A program made the translations under genes and the position numbers. The notes beneath the pieces were generated by a model that saw only the letters and a list, made by a program, of their open reading frames with translations, ran no database searches and was not told where the DNA came from. A stretch of DNA of 64,000 nt from Legionella_C sp048541585 (GTDB taxonomy: Bacteria; Pseudomonadota; Gammaproteobacteria; Legionellales; Legionellaceae). The DNA lies in contig NZ_CP183303.1 of assembly GCF_048541585.1 (NCBI RefSeq), forward strand, positions 2,790,001 to 2,854,000. The letters run 5' to 3'. Shown piece by piece: positions 61,625 to 64,000 of the stretch. Numbering within the stretch: the first letter of the stretch is position 1; every line of letters begins with the position of its first letter.

Positions 61625-63132
61625 TGAAATTAAAACAAAACTATTTAGTATTAGGGATGATACTAACTCTTTCAGCTGCAACTACACAAGCCAGCTCGGG
61701 TGGCAATAACGGTAATAATCCGAATAATAACACCAACAATGATGTTAGTAATATTGCTAAATATTTACAAAATTTAGGAGAGTATTTTGGTTATGATTTA
61801 ACACAATATTGTACAACAGGTGGCCCTTGTTCTCCTAATAATACAAGTGGCGGAAACAATAATACTGGTGGTAACAATAATGCTGCTGGTGGTGGTAACA
61901 ACACTTCAGGCTCAAGTACCTTTAGTAATACGCTTGTTGACCAAAATACGGCATACTCTGCTCAGCTTAATTTATATAATACATTTCTAGGCTCATTGAT
62001 TGGCGGTACTGGTGGCGGTAATAACAATACACAAACATCTAATCCTATTGTACCTACCACTATTGCTAATAATAGTAATTTATCTGCCTATTCAATAATA
62101 AATACCCTAGCAGGACAAACTTTTACAAATCCACCCTATTCTAGCACTTCTAGCCAAGGTGTTTCCGTATCACCTCTTATTGATCAACAAACTTATCAAT
62201 CCGATCCGGTCAGCCAGGCTATTTTAAATATATTGGCAACACCAAATTATACCTTTTGCCAAGAAAGTGGCAGTAATCTTATTTCCGAAAATTGCCCTTA
62301 TTTATATCGTGAAAATGTTATTAAGAATGTTATTGGTACTATACCAGGCACACAGAAAGTGTTCACAGCTGACTTTAATGAGCCTTTAATTCCACAATTA
62401 AATACTAATACGCTAATTTCACCACTACTTTATACAACAACTAGTAATAATAGTGCTACCTCTTCTAGTTCCAATTTTAATAATAAACAAGGACAATCTG
62501 CTGGCTTAACTGCCAGTACGCAGGCACAGCAAGCAGAAAACTTCATTCGTTATGCAACAGGGGCCGTTCTTCCTGTTTCTTTACCAGACTGGAGCACTTA
62601 TAATAATTTAATCAGTCAAGCTTTAAATTTTAGTAAACAAACACCTATTGCTCAACAACAGCAAGCGCAGGCCCAATTAACAACTTATTTAGCTCAACTA
62701 AGAAGTTATGCTGCGCAAACATCGGTTGGAATTAGTAATCTTTACTATATTATGTCTAAACGGCTCCCACAAAGTATTGGCGGTAACCAAGGTAGTCAAA
62801 CGAGCCAGGCTTTAAATGAATATATTATGGCGAGTTGGCGCCTTTATAATCCACAAGCTCAAAGTTCTAGTAATAATCCAGGCCAACAACAATGGTTAAT
62901 GCAAATTAATCATGCTTCTAACGCTTCTGTACAAAAAGAAATCGCTATTTTACTAGCTGAAATGAATTATCAGCTTTATTTAATGCGACAACAACAAGAA
63001 CGATTATTATTAACCAATTCAATGCTTTTACTCGAATCTTCACTGCAAGTTCGACCTGATGGTGCCACTATAGCGTCATACCCTGCTACAAACTCTACAA
63101 ATAACACTGCACCAACTAACTTAAATAAATAA
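61624..63132 (+). CDS. icmX: Dot/Icm protein IcmX
   Basis: 502 residues with a signal peptide (about 1-23, LGMILTLSAATTQA). A Gly- and Asn-rich low-complexity region at about 25-115 (runs such as GGNNNTGGNNNAAGG) is followed by a folded C-terminal half containing TPIAQQQQAQAQLTTYLAQL and EIAILLAEMNYQLYLMRQQQ. IcmX is exported to the periplasm and is required for pore formation. The repetitive Asn/Gly region is longer than I expect in Legionella pneumophila; this should be compared. Confidence 0.9.
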   Translation: MKLKQNYLVLGMILTLSAATTQASSGGNNGNNPNNNTNNDVSNIAKYLQNLGEYFGYDLTQYCTTGGPCSPNNTSGGNNNTGGNNNAAGGGNNTSGSSTFSNTLVDQNTAYSAQLNLYNTFLGSLIGGTGGGNNNTQTSNPIVPTTIANNSNLSAYSIINTLAGQTFTNPPYSSTSSQGVSVSPLIDQQTYQSDPVSQAILNILATPNYTFCQESGSNLISENCPYLYRENVIKNVIGTIPGTQKVFTADFNEPLIPQLNTNTLISPLLYTTTSNNSATSSSSNFNNKQGQSAGLTASTQAQQAENFIRYATGAVLPVSLPDWSTYNNLISQALNFSKQTPIAQQQQAQAQLTTYLAQLRSYAAQTSVGISNLYYIMSKRLPQSIGGNQGSQTSQALNEYIMASWRLYNPQAQSSSNNPGQQQWLMQINHASNASVQKEIAILLAEMNYQLYLMRQQQERLLLTNSMLLLESSLQVRPDGATIASYPATNSTNNTAPTNLNK

Positions 63133-63141
63133 AATAGTTAA

Positions 63142-63171
63142 TGAGCGTTTAATAGCATTGTTAAACGCTCA
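63142..63171 (+). terminator. strong hairpin after icmX
   Basis: Stem of 11 bp, TGAGCGTTTAA / TTAAACGCTCA, with an 8-base loop. It likely ends the icmWX transcript and may also act on the converging gene. Confidence 0.65.
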
Positions 63172-63211
63172 CTAACCTTAGTTAATTTACAAAACTATTA
63201 AATTCTACAAT

Positions 63212-63265
63212 ACGACCTTTTTGAAACTGCTATTGACGACTAATTTCAATCACAAAAATCTGCTA
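63212..63265. mobile_element. left-end fragment of the MITE-like element
   Basis: ACGACCTTTTTGAAACTG followed by CTATTGACGACTAATTTCAA resembles the left end of copies 2 and 3, with several changes. The rest of the element is missing. Confidence 0.45.
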
Positions 63266-63273
63266 TTAAAAGC

Positions 63274-64000
63274 TCAGAGGGAACTAGGACGCGCTGTCTG
63301 CTTCAATTGATTCTGCTTAATACTTATAGCAATCTCTAATTTTTTTAATACAGCATCTACATCTATTAAGCTCATTGTTTCATCACCATGCGCATGGGTG
63401 CCCCATTTATTTTCATTAGCGGTTTTCTTAAGAATTTTTTCTACGGCTTGTGGATAGCAGTCAACAGCTAAATGTTGATAAATATAGGGACCTGAAACAC
63501 GTGAACTAGTTACAGCATGTAAAGCTACCACTGGCGTACTTACCGCGGCAGCCATATGGGAGGGGCCTGTATCTGGACATAATAAAGCCGTTGCCTGACT
63601 GATTAAAGCTAGTAATTGCTTAGGCTTTGTTTTACCTACTAAATCAATACACTTAACCTGTTTTTGAATTGTATCTGCTAAAAATCGATCATAAGGGCCT
63701 GGGCCACCAGTCAATATTACCTGCATTTGCCATTTATCTTGCGCATAACGAATAACGTCAATATAACGATCAACCGGCCAACTACGTTCTGGTTTACTTG
63801 CTGCAGGGTTAACCAATAATACCTGTTTGTCTGTGGTAAAATATGGTTTTGCCCATTGATAATCTTGATGGGTAATTGGCAAGTCCCAATAAACTTCTTT
63901 CTTATCTATACCTAATACTTGTGCAAATTTTAAAAAAGCTTCTAAGGTATGGTCATCTCCTGGCGTAATTGTTTCGTGAATAAACCATTTATGACCATCT
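63274..64000 (-). CDS. glycosyltransferase family 9 (heptosyltransferase-like), 5' end outside window
   Basis: The frame is open from the window edge to a TGA at 63274, giving 242 residues. It has the ADP-heptose:LPS heptosyltransferase pattern: VLLVNPAASKPERSWPVDRY, VILTGGPGPYDRFLAD, DLVGKTKPKQLLALI, LLCPDTGPSHMAAA with the donor-binding D-T-G-P-S, and a final lysine-rich segment. It likely adds a heptose or another sugar to the lipopolysaccharide core. It converges with icmX across the hairpin at 63142. Confidence 0.85.
   Translation of the reverse strand, partial: DGHKWFIHETITPGDDHTLEAFLKFAQVLGIDKKEVYWDLPITHQDYQWAKPYFTTDKQVLLVNPAASKPERSWPVDRYIDVIRYAQDKWQMQVILTGGPGPYDRFLADTIQKQVKCIDLVGKTKPKQLLALISQATALLCPDTGPSHMAAAVSTPVVALHAVTSSRVSGPYIYQHLAVDCYPQAVEKILKKTANENKWGTHAHGDETMSLIDVDAVLKKLEIAISIKQNQLKQTARPSSL

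Overview
The window looks like a chromosomal segment of a member of the Legionellaceae or a close relative (order Legionellales). It is AT-rich throughout. The right end carries a Dot/Icm type IVB secretion block (dotD-dotC-dotB forward, dotA-icmV reverse, icmW-icmX forward). There is an outer-membrane protein of the Legionella_OMP type, a full mevalonate pathway split over two loci, and several eukaryote-facing, effector-like proteins.

Layout. 1-13 kb is accessory: the end of an anion permease, a cytochrome c fusion protein, a LuxR regulator, truD, two unrecognised effector-like genes, a DUF4331 protein next to a nickel/cobalt transporter, and two glycosyltransferase-like reading frames that share one frame with a single stop between them. 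13.0-23.6 kb is an island built on the 3' end of a tRNA-Arg(TCG) gene. Four partial copies of the tRNA 3' end (near 13.01, 14.54, 15.15 and 19.73 kb) precede the intact gene at 23.53 kb. Between them sit an outer-membrane protein, a 58-residue secreted protein, a UvsE-like repair endonuclease, a 695-residue kinase-like effector candidate, a frameshifted DUF1016 nuclease plus a remnant of a second one, a chimeric acyltransferase-3 fragment and a RhuM-Fic protein. No integrase gene is visible. 23.6-40.6 kb holds tRNA-Arg and two tRNA-Lys, the operon fni-mvaA-GHMP kinase, two FUSC membrane proteins, an Mla-type lipid transport operon, pal-cpoB-queE, mvaD-mvk, and a three-gene cluster (acyltransferase-like, DegT aminotransferase, SDR). 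40.9-41.6 kb is a hairpin-rich repeat array. 41.6-54.4 kb is core housekeeping: ftsB-eno, DUF47-pit, adenosine deaminase, rpoH, ftsY-ftsE-ftsX, an M16 protease pair and rsmD. 54.4-63.1 kb is the Dot/Icm block, and the window ends inside a family 9 glycosyltransferase.

The most striking observation is a small inverted-repeat element (about 128-145 bp, ends reading AGAYTTCTTTCGAAAC). It occurs in four near-full copies and one fragment. One copy lies inside the signal-peptide codons of dotD: removing 144 bp plus a 3-bp ATT duplication restores a normal lipoprotein signal, and the insertion keeps the frame open. A second copy separates dotC from dotB. The other main finding is the serial tRNA-Arg attachment-site array, whose units share end sequences and in two cases a DUF1016 nuclease tail.

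Protein assignments are made by recognising motifs and family-typical sequence by eye; no database search was run.
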